In this document: positions 34,897-48,207 of the stretch, one piece after another
Layout: the number at the start of each line of letters is the position of its first letter
Position numbering within the stretch: position 1 is the first letter of the stretch
Source: Dasyornis broadbenti
Taxonomy: Eukaryota > Chordata > Aves > Passeriformes > Dasyornithidae
Assembly: GCA_013397935.1 (NCBI GenBank)
Contig: VZRN01004390.1
Span: 1,001,706 to 1,065,705, forward strand
Reading direction: 5' to 3'
Length of the DNA: 64,000 nt
Notes under the pieces: generated by a model
The model's input: only the letters and a program-made list of their open reading frames with translations
The model's database searches: none
What the model was told of the DNA's origin: nothing
Made by a program: the position numbers and the translations under genes

Positions 34897-34912
34897 AGGT
34901 TCAGGGTCAGCA

Positions 34913-36878
34913 CTCTAAAACTCCCTTTAAAAAATTGTAAGAACTAATTTTTCAATAATGCATGGAAATTCATGGATTTTTAACACGTAAAAGAGAAACC
35001 AACTGCACCTGTCTGAAGTCCTAAAGGAATCTTTTAAGATTTGGAATAGACAACATAACCTTAGTCTGTGTTCTTTTCCATAAAGAATGTAAAGTAGTTT
35101 GCAACACTTCAGATAACTCTTGTCTTCTGAAATTTAGAGTGTTATTCCAATCACTGTCTTCACAGACATAAATAATGATAATAATAGTAATAATAATAAT
35201 AATAGTAAATATAAAAAATCGCAAGAGGAATTCCAGTACACATCTGTTGTGTTTCAGATTTGAAGTTAGAACAACAAAGACATCAGCACAGCTGTAAAAG
35301 GTCACTTACGTAGCAGGCCTGTGGATATCCTTCTGGCTAAGTCAATAAACAGGCATATTTAATCATGGGTTGAAAGTTGTGAGTGACAAACAGGACAAGA
35401 TGTATAAGGACAAAAATTCCTATGTTACAGGAGGTGGTATAAAAGTACATTCTGAGAATTTTCTGATTCCCCTGTGAAAGAGTCACTAAATTTTCTATCG
35501 GGGAAGGATGAGTCATCCTGCTCTAAGTGAACTAAAATTTGTTTTGGAGAAATTTGTGCCTGGTATTATTTGTCTATTCATTTTTCATATCATGGTTTTC
35601 CATTTGGATTGGCGCTAGAGCTGACAACTTGGAGATAGTTAGGGAATAAGCTTATAGCACTTGCAATTTGAGCAAAGGAAATAAAAATAATGCCAGGTTT
35701 CTTATCTTACTACTACAACAGGAAAATTCAAAAGCTGATTGGGTAAGATCCAAATGACACAGGCAGAGTATTACTGGAAGGTAAGCCTCATTAGGTCCAT
35801 GCCTAAAAGTAAAAATTCTGTTAAATAGTATGTTTTTGTTTGAAGAATTCATCAGATTTAGAATTTGTTTACATTTCATAGTTCATAAAACTAAAATAAC
35901 CATATGCAAGATACTAAGGTACTAAGAACGAATAAAGACAATGGTACAATAGCAATTGAGAGAAAGGTCCAATGCAACCTCTTAGCAGTTGTGAAGAATT
36001 TGAACTTCAGTTTCCAGCTTCAGAAGATCACATACATTCCATTAATTGCCATTAAAAACATTTAGTGTACTTGAACTAATGTTGTCTAAGACAACCCCAA
36101 GAACTGTTTAAATCAGTATTGATTAAAAACCCTTGCACAATAAAAATTGGACTCTTCCTAAAATGTTAACTTGAGTTTGGCCTTAAGAAACCCCCACTAC
36201 TTTATGAGTAGAACACAGGACATGGATGAAACCCATGGCAGAGAAACAGACAGCTGAAACAAGGAACAAAGGGGCGGAGATGGATTCCCTCCCAGCATTT
36301 AGGCATACCCTCATAGTTATTGTAGTGTATCACAGTACAGCACATTCAGAGATGTTGCTCAGTTAGGGCCAAATATAATCCCTCAACTCCATACTGGTAG
36401 GGGGCAAGATTTCACTCTTATTTCCTTCTGCTCTTCTTGCTAGAGGCAGAAAAGATTTCTGAAGTTTTTCTGGTCTCTCTTTTCACTTGGACCACATTAA
36501 CTTTAAAACAAATAGAATTGTTAAACTAGAAAGTTTGTTTTGTATTAAAATAGCCAGAATCGATAATAGATTTTATAATTAAACAATGTTGAAAATTCTC
36601 TAAGCATTATTGCCACTTTTTACAGGGTATTTTTCACTTGTAGAAGAAGAGTCCCTAGTGTTTTGGTTCCAAATGCCCCAGCCTTAAAGGATGATAAAAA
36701 CTACAAAGAATAAACATTGGAAATGTCCAAGACCCCCAACCCCTAGCACAGCTCTTTCAAATATAATTTCCAGTCTAGTTTTGTTTGTTAGTTTGGGGTT
36801 TGTTTTTTATATGCCTTATAATAACCTGCAGCAAACTTCTTGGCATTCACATAGAATGGCAAGTTTGTAAGTTTAAGT
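34913..36878. other. Unique AT-rich DNA, no gene seen
   Basis: No exon or mobile element recognised; it contains the (AAT)n microsatellite at 35169-35210. Confidence 0.6.
35169..35210. repeat. (AAT)n microsatellite, interrupted
   Basis: About 42 bases of AAT/ATA repeats with single-base interruptions (GATAAT, AGTAAT). Simple repeat. Confidence 0.9.
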
Positions 36879-36982
36879 GTTCGAGGCCAGGTTGGATGGG
36901 CCTTCGAGCAAGGTGTCCCTGCCCATGACAAGTGGGATTACATGATCTTCAAAGGTCCCTTCCAACCCAAACCACTCTATGA
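36879..36982 (+). mobile_element. CR1 3'-end fragment, plus strand
   Basis: About 104 bases matching the last part of the CR1 3' UTR, including GAGGCCAGGTTGGATGGG, GGTGTCCCTGCCCATG and TCCCTTCCAACCCAAACCA, ending in a single degenerate octamer CTCTATGA. Strongly 5'-truncated. Confidence 0.92.
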
Positions 36983-38734
36983 AGTCTAGAGGAGGACAAA
37001 AAGAAATACACAACTTTCTTCTTTTCACTGGTTTGAATCAAATACTTTGGGACCAGACACATGAAATTACCACAGTGGAATCCAGTATGGTAGGAAAAGA
37101 AACCTCTTTCAGGTAAGATTTTAAATTTTGTTTCTTCACATCATTGGTAGTTGAAGCAAACACTTTGAAGATTTAGAAAGGGAAGACTCTCCAAAGTAGG
37201 TAACTCCCTGTGGAAAAAGGAAGCATGCAGGTAAACAAATGTAATGAATCTTGTTTATCACCAAATCAGACTTTAAAGCTTATGCTACCTACCAGCCTAT
37301 GTATGGAGTAAAAAACATCAATGTCAGCTAACACGGTAGGCTGGAGAAGTAAAACCCATAATGTCAAAAATACAGCACATTTTATAACTGAAGTAAATAA
37401 AATTAATTCTTAGGCCAAAAAATATTTAGCAGTTGTGCAAAAGTCATACTATTAACTATTGTTTCAGCAGTGTTTGGGGGGTCCAAGCAACGCTTTGGCA
37501 AAGTCTTTGCATGGAGGGCTGACTGCCAAGAGCAGCTGTGCAGTGACAAGTCTGGAATGTCCTCTGAGTAAGGCTGGCTGCAAATCTCTAAGGACTCTGA
37601 GAGTGGGATGTTCTTTAATATCTTCAGAAATATGAAAGCCCCATTCAAAAATTAAAAAAAATCATTAGTCATATAAGAAGGAAACCTGAAAATAACCTTG
37701 TAACAATGTTGCTGTTTATTCATCCTAGGAAAACAAATTTCATGTGTGTTCAGTACACTTCATCTAAGGTTCACTTTTTCTGACGGGTAGCTTTATGAGG
37801 ATAGGGTTCAAATAGCCAATCAAAATTTAGTAGGTAAAGCTGTATTCTGGATTCTGAGATTTCTATAATGAAATATAGCTTCATATTCCTACACACCATA
37901 ATACAGTATTTGAGCTTCCTTATTGGCCGGAATTAGAGTTTTCCATGTATTTCAGAAGTGTTACTGTGCTATGTGAACGCCTAATTCTGCTCTCTAGGCT
38001 CAATACAAGGGGTCACTGATTGAGTAACGAGGTTAATCACTGTAACATCTGTATCAGTCTACTTCTCAAATTTATAAAAACAATTTTTGTACTAATGTCC
38101 TGCTTTGCTGTTTTGAAATCTAGTAAGAGAACATTCCCAAAGTTATCTTCATAGAAAAATTTAAATCTATAACACAAAAGCCTTTAGAAGAAAAGCAACA
38201 AAGAATGAAGGAGAATATATTTGCCTGGGGTTTCCTTCAACTCTTATTTTCAGCTGAATCATTTAAGTAACACAACATAATTCCTGTTAATGAGCTGGAA
38301 CTACTTTAAGATGCAGTAGTGTTCAAAGACAGACCAGATATATTCAGGAACAAAGGCCCCATTTAGAAACTGAAGTTCAGTTGTCTAAGTTTGCAGACAA
38401 GTATTTAATGCAGAGTGATCTTCCTTCTATAGGTTTCGATGAACTGTTCCACAAAAAAAAAAATTAAATTAAATTGTAAGGCATTTCTCCTAGATTTAAT
38501 AGAGTCATTTTAGTAAAATTCTTCTACAAACCTATGTTCTACAAGACTCCATGTATCAATTTAAGGCATTCACAGATGGCACCAGCTGATGTGCAATTTG
38601 TTGAAAACAGAGTTTTCATAACCAGCCTAAGAACAGACTCCTCCATCACTAGACAGTAGTCACCAACCAAGGCTATCAGTGGCAGCTCTTCTCTCCCACG
38701 TTCAGACTGACAACAACTAAAAAGCTGAGATGTG
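36983..38734. other. Unique DNA, no gene seen
   Basis: No exon, RNA gene or mobile element recognised. Confidence 0.6.
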
Positions 38735-38976
38735 GCTTAGGTGTAGATTAAACATTAGGAAAAAATTCTTTACTGTGAGGGTGGTAAGGCACTGGCACAG
38801 GTTACACAGAGAAGCTGTGGATGTCCTGTCCCTAGTGGTGTTTAAGTCCAGGTTGGATGGGGTTCTGAGTAACCTGGTCTAGTGGAAGGTGTCCCTGTCC
38901 ATGGCAGGGGGGTTGGAACTGAATGATCTTTAAGGTCCATTTCAACTCAAACCATTCTATGATTCCATGGATTCTG
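38735..38976 (+). mobile_element. CR1 3'-end fragment, plus strand
   Basis: About 240 bases of CR1 3' region: GATTAAACATTAGGAAAAAA near the start, GAGAAGCTGTGGATGTCC, then GGTCTAGTGGAAGGTGTCCC, ending in degenerate octamers ATTCTATG-ATTCCATG-GATTCTG. 5'-truncated and non-coding. Confidence 0.95.
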
Positions 38977-40768
38977 TTTTAAAACTGCAACACTATTTAT
39001 TCACAGATTTTATTTTCAGCTCAGGTGTATTTACATATATAAAGTTACAGAAGTCTACAGTTCATTATTTCATTGAACTGAATTGCAGCCTTTCTTCTAG
39101 CCTCCCACTGAGATTATTCGTTAGCAATAATGCCACATCTTAAAATCTTAAATGCAAGAAAATTCCAAGTTACAATATTAAACATCATCTAATATGTAGT
39201 ACCATCCTTGTTTATTCTTTCTAGCATCAGGGAGCTCTACAGGACCTTTACATCTAATAGGTAATGAAACATTATATTCAAGAGGCTGATCTCCAATATG
39301 TCGAACACAACCTCACCAGAGCTGCCAGTTTTTCAGCACTGACATCTTCATGCAGGTGCTACAAGTGGGAAGTATGTAGTCATAGTTTCAGCTTTGCAGA
39401 GAGAACCAATCGACTTTCATAAAGGATTTTAATTATTTCGAAATCTGGGTTTGCTCCACTTGGTGAAGACAGCCAAACATTTTCATAATTATGTGTGAAA
39501 GGCAATGAAGCTTCAGCGCAGGAACAGTTCAGTCCCTGGGCTTCCCCAAAGCATTGGTAATGTGAGTGCTGAGTTTTCTTAAGCCCCGTTAGGAAAACGA
39601 TTGCCCCCAAGGCTGCTCCTGCTGGACCTGATCCACAGCTGCCCTCTTCTGCTGCTGGAGACCCAGACCCATAGCAGCTCCCCAACTTCCAGGCTTCTGA
39701 GGGAACCAGGGGAAAATGCCAGTGTCTCAGGAAAACATTTCAATCTGTCTGAGCCAGCAAATTTCTACCAGAAAATGTTTCATCAGAACTTTTCCAGTCT
39801 CTTCCATTTGTAATTAAAGGCTTATGTTTTACTATAAAAGAGATTATTGTGCTGCGTGTAGTGGGCTCCTGGGTAACAACAACAGTGCTGTCATTTGAGT
39901 ATTAGGGGAGGTGGGATGCTCTTGGTGCTGATCCTTTCCACTCCAACTTTGAACCATAAGATACCAAACAAATTTCCTCTTACTTTAGAATTCCTTCCCA
40001 TGACTTAAATGAAGGTCAAAATTGCTTATAATGCCTTCCACACTGTCTCAGGATTTTGAGAAGAAATCACATCAGAAAAGGTATCAGTCTGCAGCAGGAG
40101 CAGTAATGGCCCGGACCAGGGCAGGCAGGTAGCACCTGAACTCTGGTCATGCAGAGTAGTTTGTGTAATATATGGCAAGAATATCTCTCTTGTAGTGGTA
40201 GAGGAGAACGGTTTCAATGTACCAAAAATAATTAAATACAACTTTTGTGAAACTAATTCTCATACTTTTGCAAATGCCTTTTGCCAATTTATTATTATAT
40301 AAGTGATGGTTATGAAAATTTGAATCTGCTTTTCCTCCTCACAACTAGAAAATTGGCATGGCCCATTAGGATGCAGATGTAAAACATGCAAGCCAGACTT
40401 GGCCTCTAGAGCCATGCAGTTCCTTCCATGTTTTGTTTAACCTGTGCATTGTACAGAGAAAGAACAACAGAGTGTAAAATACACATAACTTTGGGATACT
40501 CAGCCAACTTCCTTATGGACTGCCTAATGGAATAGTTTTCTTTTGTTTTATGTTAAAAATTTAAAAATATTAAGATGAAACTTTTAAAAACAGGAGATTA
40601 CATTTTTTATCAAATAAATGTGGCAGTGAAAAGCATCTCCTAGTCTTGAAATCCTTTGTCTTTTTCCAGGAATATATTATTCATTTATATTTTGTGGGGT
40701 TTTTTTTCTGAATGGGAAGTCATATATTTTTTTAGGAAAAAAAATTTAATTCATAGCCCTCATCCAAC

Positions 40769-40800
40769 TAATGTATGGTGCTTGTAATGTATGGTGCCTG
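40769..40800. repeat. 16-bp tandem duplication
   Basis: TAATGTATGGTGCTTG (40769-40784) is followed directly by TAATGTATGGTGCCTG (40785-40800), one mismatch, and then by a decayed partial third unit TAAGATGTAT. Confidence 0.9.
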
Positions 40801-43158
40801 TAAGATGTATTTTGGGGACAAAACAGCTGGTCACAAAACAGGGAGCACTAGAAGAAAATCCTTTAAAGGTACAATACATCTCAGTGCAGGATGCTGCAGG
40901 AGCTGCTCTCCCAAAATGCACATTGCGTTAATTTGCTGTATGCAACAACAGTTTACATGTCATCCCTTGCTGAGTTGGCCAATGGATGTAAGGTCGCAAT
41001 GGAAACACATTTTAGCTTATGCTATAGACTCCTTAGTGTGGGACACTGATCAGAGTTGCAAGAGAAGATAAGCTAAGAAAAATAGGGCCCCACTGGCTTG
41101 CAATTGCTAACTTGCTAATTGCAAAATTGCTAATATAGAACTCAGTGCTCCTTATGTGCACTTGACCACATTCGTCTCTTTCTAAGTAACAGGGAAGGGA
41201 GGTGTAAAGAGGGAACAGCAAACAGCTAGAGCAGGCTGTAGCCTTCAAGTAAGGGCCTAGATTTGATAGGGCTGAAGCTCTACTGAACACAAAGCTTTAC
41301 TAGTTTAGACGTCTTTCCTCGAGGTACCCATATAAAAGCAGATTTATTTTTCTTTTGTGAGCACATGTTCTGTAATGTTTCCTAATCTTACCCACTGAAG
41401 AAGAGTGGTGTGCCCTATCCACTGCTTTCCATTAAACAGCTATGTTCATTTACCAAATAACATGCATCCACTCTCCTACAGGACTGGAACTTAGTCTGTC
41501 AACCTGCCACAGAACTGTGTTCAAGATATAAAGAGAAAAAAAGGTGTAAGATTTTGGAGAAAGGTCTGAACACTTTCCAGGGTGTTCAGACACTCACATC
41601 CTAAAGAAACCCTTATTACATACCAGAGAAGGATAAAGATAATATGGCTAACAATTCAGCTCCTCTTCTATGTCATGTCAAACCTTACAAAGCACTGAGG
41701 TCCCCCTAGGGGTAGGGGACACGGTGATGGAGTGAGTTTGGGCTTTGGTGGAAAGATAGTAAAACTACCATTCACTCAAACTGTAGCTTCACTACTTTGC
41801 TCCATCTTTCATGGCCAGGTGTTCTTTTTAATATGCTCACTATGCTGTTTTTCATGAATTTTCCTGTCAGCTGCTTGAAGTGAGCTGTAACTTCAAGAGT
41901 GACAGTCATCACAGGACTAGTGGTTGTGTCTAAAGCAGGATCATTGCCAGACTACACTGCACCACAGAAGCTCATGGTAAAGAACCACTGAGGAGGTTTT
42001 GTGAAAGGCCTTGTACATCCCAGTGCTATCTTGATGGAGCTAAAAGGCAAGAGAGGTACCTTGCCTTTCAGTAAATTACAGTGGAGCAACTGCTGGTTTC
42101 TGGAAACGAGACTTCAAACCAGCATGGGCCTCCAGACCAGTGTGCACAATAGAGCTCAGGGATGACAGAAGTGAGTAAAAGCAGTCCTCCTTACTAGAGA
42201 AAAGGAGTTTAGCCGTGAATGGCATTACTTAGATGACGTTTTTTTCCACAGAGGTTAGTAGATATGCAAATATATTGCCTCTGTGCCCTGAGATCATCTG
42301 AGCTGAAATGTGATGGATATGAACCCTAACTGGAGCTAGCTAAAAAAAATGATGCCCATTAAGTGCTTGACTTACTATATAGCTTTCTCAGAAGAGGAAT
42401 GGGGTCAAAGGAAAAATACGGTAGAAAGTGTGCTAAGTATTCTGTCAAAGTGCTGCTGAAATGACGAGACACAGGTAGGCTCCTTTGGCCTGTCCTGTTT
42501 AATGTCAGTGACAAGGAAGATGTAATAAAGATGATGTCAGGCTAACACGAGAGCAAGTTTGTTCACAGAACTGTGATACCATACATGGGGAATCCAGATC
42601 AACAGTGAGTCATTCTGTTGAAAGAAAGCAATTATGACAGAATTGGACCAAGGGGAAGTTTCTATACAATTTCTTAGCAATGTAGTGTGGGAGGAGAAAG
42701 CCACCCTACAGGATGAACCAATGAAGACTCTAAAACGTAGAGGTAAGTAATGTTTACTGAACATTCACTGAAATCTACCAATTTGTATTCTAGTTTGGCA
42801 TATCTCTCCCCTCCAGACCTGCTACACACAGAAGAAGAGCACTTATCCTGTGATATGCAGCTCGGGTGGGGAAAATACTGAAAAACACGGAACAGGAACA
42901 TAAAGTACCATATACTTACACCATTTTGGATCTGTTCCAAGAAAAATCTTTTTGCTTTCATGCTGTGAGGCCTAAATAAAACAACAAAATTCTCCCTATT
43001 CTCCAACAAATATAATTTGAGAACAGTTACATGAACTTAGGTAGCTTTAAAATAAATGCACTTCCATTGTATCAAGACCTTGCTGCTTAGCATGTTAGAA
43101 TTTTTCAGGTTGTCAAGGAAATTACTATTTAGAAGAATATATACTTGTGAATAATGCC

Positions 43159-43190
43159 AACAGACAGACAGACAGGCAGACACACACACC
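43159..43190. repeat. (ACAG)n-(AC)n compound microsatellite
   Basis: Four ACAG-type units pass into CAGACACACACACC. Simple repeat. Confidence 0.9.
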
Positions 43191-46100
43191 AGCACTTATA
43201 ACCCTCTTTTCCAGGATGGTTGCTAGCTGTGCTGATCCAGTTATTTATCACACTGCACAACCTTACTTTCCTGTACACCCTTCTCTACCTACCTGAACTC
43301 CTTTTTCTTATCTCATTCTAAAATTAAAATATTATTGAGACCAGAACTAGCATCTTCTTCAAGAGTACAGGGTCTGTTGGAGGGAGTGTGCTCTCCACAG
43401 AATATTATGGCTTGTAGACATGATAAAAACATTAGCAAGCAGACCATGAGTTGACCACGAAGAACACATATTCTAATGAGATTTCTTCAATTTTTAATGG
43501 CTATTTTTTTTTTAAAGTGAACAAAATACTACTCTTCCAATACCATAAATAACCATAATTTTCTTAGGGGGTGACACGCATTTTCCAGAAATGTGATAAA
43601 CCTGTTGCGTACTTACTAGACATTCTTCACACCCTGAGAGATAAATTTCACCCCCTAGAATGACTGTAGCTCTCCATCAGATGTAAAACACATGATGAAA
43701 ATATGAATATAGTAATGCAGGCAAATAGAATAAAACCAGTTTTGACTGTATATTGGACCATGTCTTTATAAAGTTGATATATTCTTTTCTGCAGGTCAAT
43801 TGTTTACAGCTTCTGGATTTTAAAATTAGATAAGCAAAATCAGAGTGTTTGCCAAAATGCTGGAAACAAGGGTTTTGCTGTGAGTGTACTTTCTCTTTAG
43901 TATGTTTTACATGACTTTTCTATTGAGATTTTTTCCAAATGGGTGTGAGCACTACTACATCACCTAACAGCATGGACTTCATGACAGGATATTATAGCAG
44001 TGATGGACAACTCTGATAGCAGATTTCTATTAATGTGACAGAAATCACAGTATTGTGTTCAACACTTTGAATACCGTACTGCAAGAGAAAATGCAGCTAG
44101 TCTTAGGGTTTATTACATGAGATGCTACTCCACAGGTAAAAAAACTTAACCAAAATAAAGACATCCAGTTGGAATCCAAGCCTCTAACTGCTTAGTATTT
44201 AAACAAGAGCTGCTTTTTAAGCACTTGTTGAATGTGTTCAAAGTGTAAACCTCTGGTGTTTTTCCTTTAAACCAGTAAGTGTCCCTCTCTGTTTAGAAAA
44301 TAAAAATAATTGCAGCCTGGACAATTTACTTAGAGTTTCAGAGATGAAGAGAATCCAAATATAACAGCAAGGCAAAGACAACTGTTTCTCCAAGTTGTAT
44401 GGAAATCAAGCTTAATACAAAGAGGCTGATAGGATCTTTTATTTTACTTGGCTTGTGGGTTGTGATCAATCTAAAAATGCTTGAATAGCAGTTTTGTTCC
44501 TCTTCTAGCAATCCTTGCATGCTTTTTGAAAGGTGGCATTTTAAAGGTCATGCATGAATAGGTTAACGAATACTTTCATGAAAAATTGTGTTTGTTCAAA
44601 CACCTTTGCAACTTTAAAAACTCAATCATGACATTGATGATTGAGATCTTCTCTCCTGCAGGACAATTTTTTATGTTTTGTTTTTTTATCTTCTGGGGTG
44701 AAATTCCTTCTCTCTTCTTCACCAAGCCATGAATATTGCAGAAAAAGCTGAAGTAGTGATTTTCTTGGTCTTTTTTTAATCTAGATTCCCACATGAACAA
44801 AGGCTAATGCACTTAGCAAAAAGATGAGGTTGAGCAAAGCCAAGTTTCAAGTATTTTAACATTCACATCCAAATTAAGTCTCACTCCTCATCTTGCTTTT
44901 TGCATCTGTTGAAATATGGTTTCTATTATGGTTTTGGAAGATTTCCATTTACTGTAAGTTTCAGATGGTATTGATGAGGTCACTGTTTACTTTGAATAGC
45001 TCTTTGATAGGAAAAAAAGAGAGCACAATGGAACATTCAGGAAGCATGGCATGTAATACATTATTAAATTAATCATATGAGAGTTGTATTGAGACATAAC
45101 CTCTCTTTAGCCCTAGGGCATAGCCTTAGGGGACAGCTGTCCCGCATCTCTACGTGACAGCAGGTTCTCATGTAATTGCAACAAGTGATGCTGATTGCTG
45201 ATAGATAACAGCCATGTGAATTCTGCCTGCTCAAGCCACTGCGTACAGCTGTGTAAACCAGAGAAGCAGACTGGAGAACAATGGGCTAAGGTGTGCTCTC
45301 CACATGCATGCCTTTCAGAGGCTATTTCTGCAGCTAGTATTTTAGTAGCAAAAGACACTCTCCTCATATCAGCAGGAAGCGTTTTCCCATGCTTTCCTGA
45401 CAGGCTCCTGAGAAAAGATTTGGATTATAGCCAAGAGCCTTATCTAGGTGTTAGTCATGCTTAGACATTCAAGTTGAAGCTCCGGAATCAGTTTGTGGTT
45501 ATGTGCTGACATCGAAGAGGCCACCATGCCGTTTCCGTGTGCCCAGCATCATCTTTAACACTCCTCACTGGGAGTCCTCCTGCAGCCAGACTGCTCAATA
45601 ATTTTCCTAAAATCTGATTTTTTTTTTTTTTTTCAGTTTAAACTTAGCATATGTGATGTGGTTTTTTATTTTTAATTACAAATATAGTTGAGAACATGAA
45701 TTGAATGTAAGCAGAGACCCAGTGATGTCACCTGGTAACAATATGGGAAAAGTGTGAAGTATAGCTGTACTATATTGCTCTACTAAAATGCAGATACAAA
45801 ACGATATTCATGCAGCAACCATATTTCATACAACTTCTAACTAAATCACATACTGTGAGGTGTACAGTGAAGATCACTTATTTCCCAGGGCTTGTAACTT
45901 CTTTATTTGAAGAATCATCTTTTAACTTTACAGATAACCTGGCAGACAACTGATAAAGTGGCCATACTTGAAAATCAAATAATCACAGAAAACCCTTTTC
46001 TTCATGAGAATATAAATTTAGCTGAAGTGAGTTAGTGAGAATCTTCCAAGAAAATGGCCTGTGAACTATGTGTAAATTACTATGTTGTGGGGAAGAAAAA

Positions 46101-48207
46101 GGAGCAATTAAATCTATTTTCTCTGTATAGTATATTCTTGCTATATATTAAGGCAGTTCCAGGAACGAGGTTTCAGTTTATTAAAAGATACTTTAAGAAA
46201 AATAATTGTTTACTGTGTCACTTTTGCTTGACAAGATGTTTCATGTTTGACATGGACTGAACTTGTTAAATACTCTATATGAACTTTGTCTCCAACACTT
46301 CTTTCAAAATGCTGCTTGAAAATGTCCTGTTATCCTCTGTCTTTTACGTGCTGAAGTATTTGTGTCAATATGTAAAGCATGCATAAGTACTTACACTTCA
46401 GAATTCTTTTCTGTGATGCTTCATGCACCGTTTGGGATAGCCTATGAAGTGCTGTGTTTGGCAATCCTTCATAAAAATAATTATATTTCTTCACAACAGT
46501 AGTGTTTTCCAGTTTTGTTTATGGCAAATTACAAACTGCTAAGTACTTCTGAAGAATTTAATTTATATCCCTACATCATGAAAACCAGGGATACTTCCTT
46601 CAAATAAGAAAATTAATTTTTGTATTTAACATAAATCAGTAATGTAAATATAGAAACACACTGTTAAAGTGAAGCCAAGAAAAGTATATTCAGAGACAAA
46701 TATTGAAGAAGGAGCATAAATAAGACAAGGATGTTTAACACAAAGCAAGGCCATGAAGAAGCTCCATGTGTAAAACTGCACCTTTTCTGGGAGACTGCAG
46801 ATCCCTAGGGATGCGCAGATTCTTGAAGTGGTTTGAAATGAAGGCTAAGGGATCAGCTGGCATATACACAAGCACAGCTGCACTGTGGAGACTTTCAGAG
46901 GAAGTAAGATTATTTTTATAACTTGAAAACTTCAAGATATGCATTTCAATTACAGAGAATTTCCAAGGAAAAAAAAAGCGATATTTCCTCCAAATAATAT
47001 TATTAAATCCTGAGTATGTGCTTGTGTATGTATTCATATACAGTCAGAAGCATACACAGGTATGTATACTGAGATGTAAAAGGAAATATGATCTTCTGCA
47101 AGAAGAAATATCACAAAAAGTTTTTAGAATATTGAACTTGATCAGAAAAATTGCAAAAGACAACATATTCCATGTGACAGAAATTCAGTTTTAAATCCTT
47201 TAAAAGTGATCAATACCTTTAGCAGAAGTAAAGGAGCATATAGCTTAAAAACCTGTTGGTTTTGGCATTTTGATTAATTTTTTAAAATGTATGAAATCTA
47301 GCTGATTCTTGCTACTAAGTTTCTCAGCTCTAGTCAGAGGAGAGGAAGAAAACTGGCATACTTAAACATAAATTTGGCTGCATTAGTAGGAAATCTACTG
47401 TAGTCATAAATGGAAAGCATTCAAGTTAAAATGTCAGTAGTAGAAGATGACAGGAGTCAGTGTTAGAGGTCCAGATTTTAAATATTTACACAAATATAAT
47501 GTAACAGCGATGTGGAAAGCAAAGACATCCAAGTCTGCAGATAGCACTTAATTAGCAAGTACTGCAAATAATGAAGGAATGTACACTCAGAAATCAGAGA
47601 CTGAATGGAGAAAAAGCTTGAGCCATCAGGTGAGAGTAGTTCTAATAAAGACGGAGCTTTGAAAAGGTAACATGCAGAATGTTTTTAATGGTAAAATTTT
47701 GTGAAAGACTCAACCTTTGAAAAGTTTGGTAATAAGTTAATATGTAGCTGTTACTGTTTGTTGTTTTAGTGCACTTTTTTTTTCCTTCGAGACTTCAGAC
47801 TTCTAGCTCTAAGGAGTTACAGAGTTGCAGTCATTCCACTGTCCGTTGCAGGGCCTTTGGCCTAGGAACACCAAAACACTAAGGCATTTGTAAGAATTTT
47901 GCCAAAACAGAGTCCCAAGTCACTATGCATCTCTTCCCTGAGAAGGAAACTACCAGTGAAGTTCCCCATGTTGGCTGACAATCTGTTCCTTAACACACCC
48001 AGCACAGCCTCTGAGTGGGCAGTGAGTTGATGGGGAGCTGCTCTCTAGGTCTCACACAGCAACATGAGGCTCAGTCAGAACAAAGAAGGCAGCAGGGCAT
48101 TCCCATTCCCTCTTCAGCATCAAAACCCCCAGCTTAACTAAGTTCAAGTCTCAACAAAGATAAGTAAAGAAATGGGTTCTTGTCCAAGGACATTTCTAAA
48201 ATGATAG

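Larger units (their letters stand above)
34000..34912 (-). mobile_element. CR1 LINE with internal deletions, minus strand
   Basis: The 3' octamer tail is at the low end (ATCATAGAATCATAGAAT, 34000-34017). Reading the minus strand from 34912 gives the start of the RT domain, then LDFSKAF-like sequence near 34520. That joins directly to the NSMKF-like region near 34485, so the roughly 100 codons holding the catalytic FADD block are missing. A second gap is inferred just before the tail: sequence matching GAGGGGCAGG of the 3' region (about 34030) runs almost at once into the octamers, skipping most of the usual 3' UTR. The 5' end is truncated at about 34912. Confidence 0.93.
38977..48207. other. 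Unique AT-rich DNA, no gene or CR1 seen
   Basis: This is a 9.2-kb run in which I recognise no exon, RNA gene, CR1 or LTR. Small features are a 16-bp tandem duplication at 40769-40800, a TTGCTAA-rich patch at 41103-41133, a CAGA/CA microsatellite at 43159-43190 and a T16 run at 45618-45633. Open frames of up to 111 codons (42674-43009 minus) have no recognisable domain. Confidence 0.6.

Noticed and set aside
45618..45636. T16 followed by CAG, resembling a splice acceptor
   Set aside because: No open exon with similarity to a protein follows, and T-runs ending in CAG are common in such DNA.
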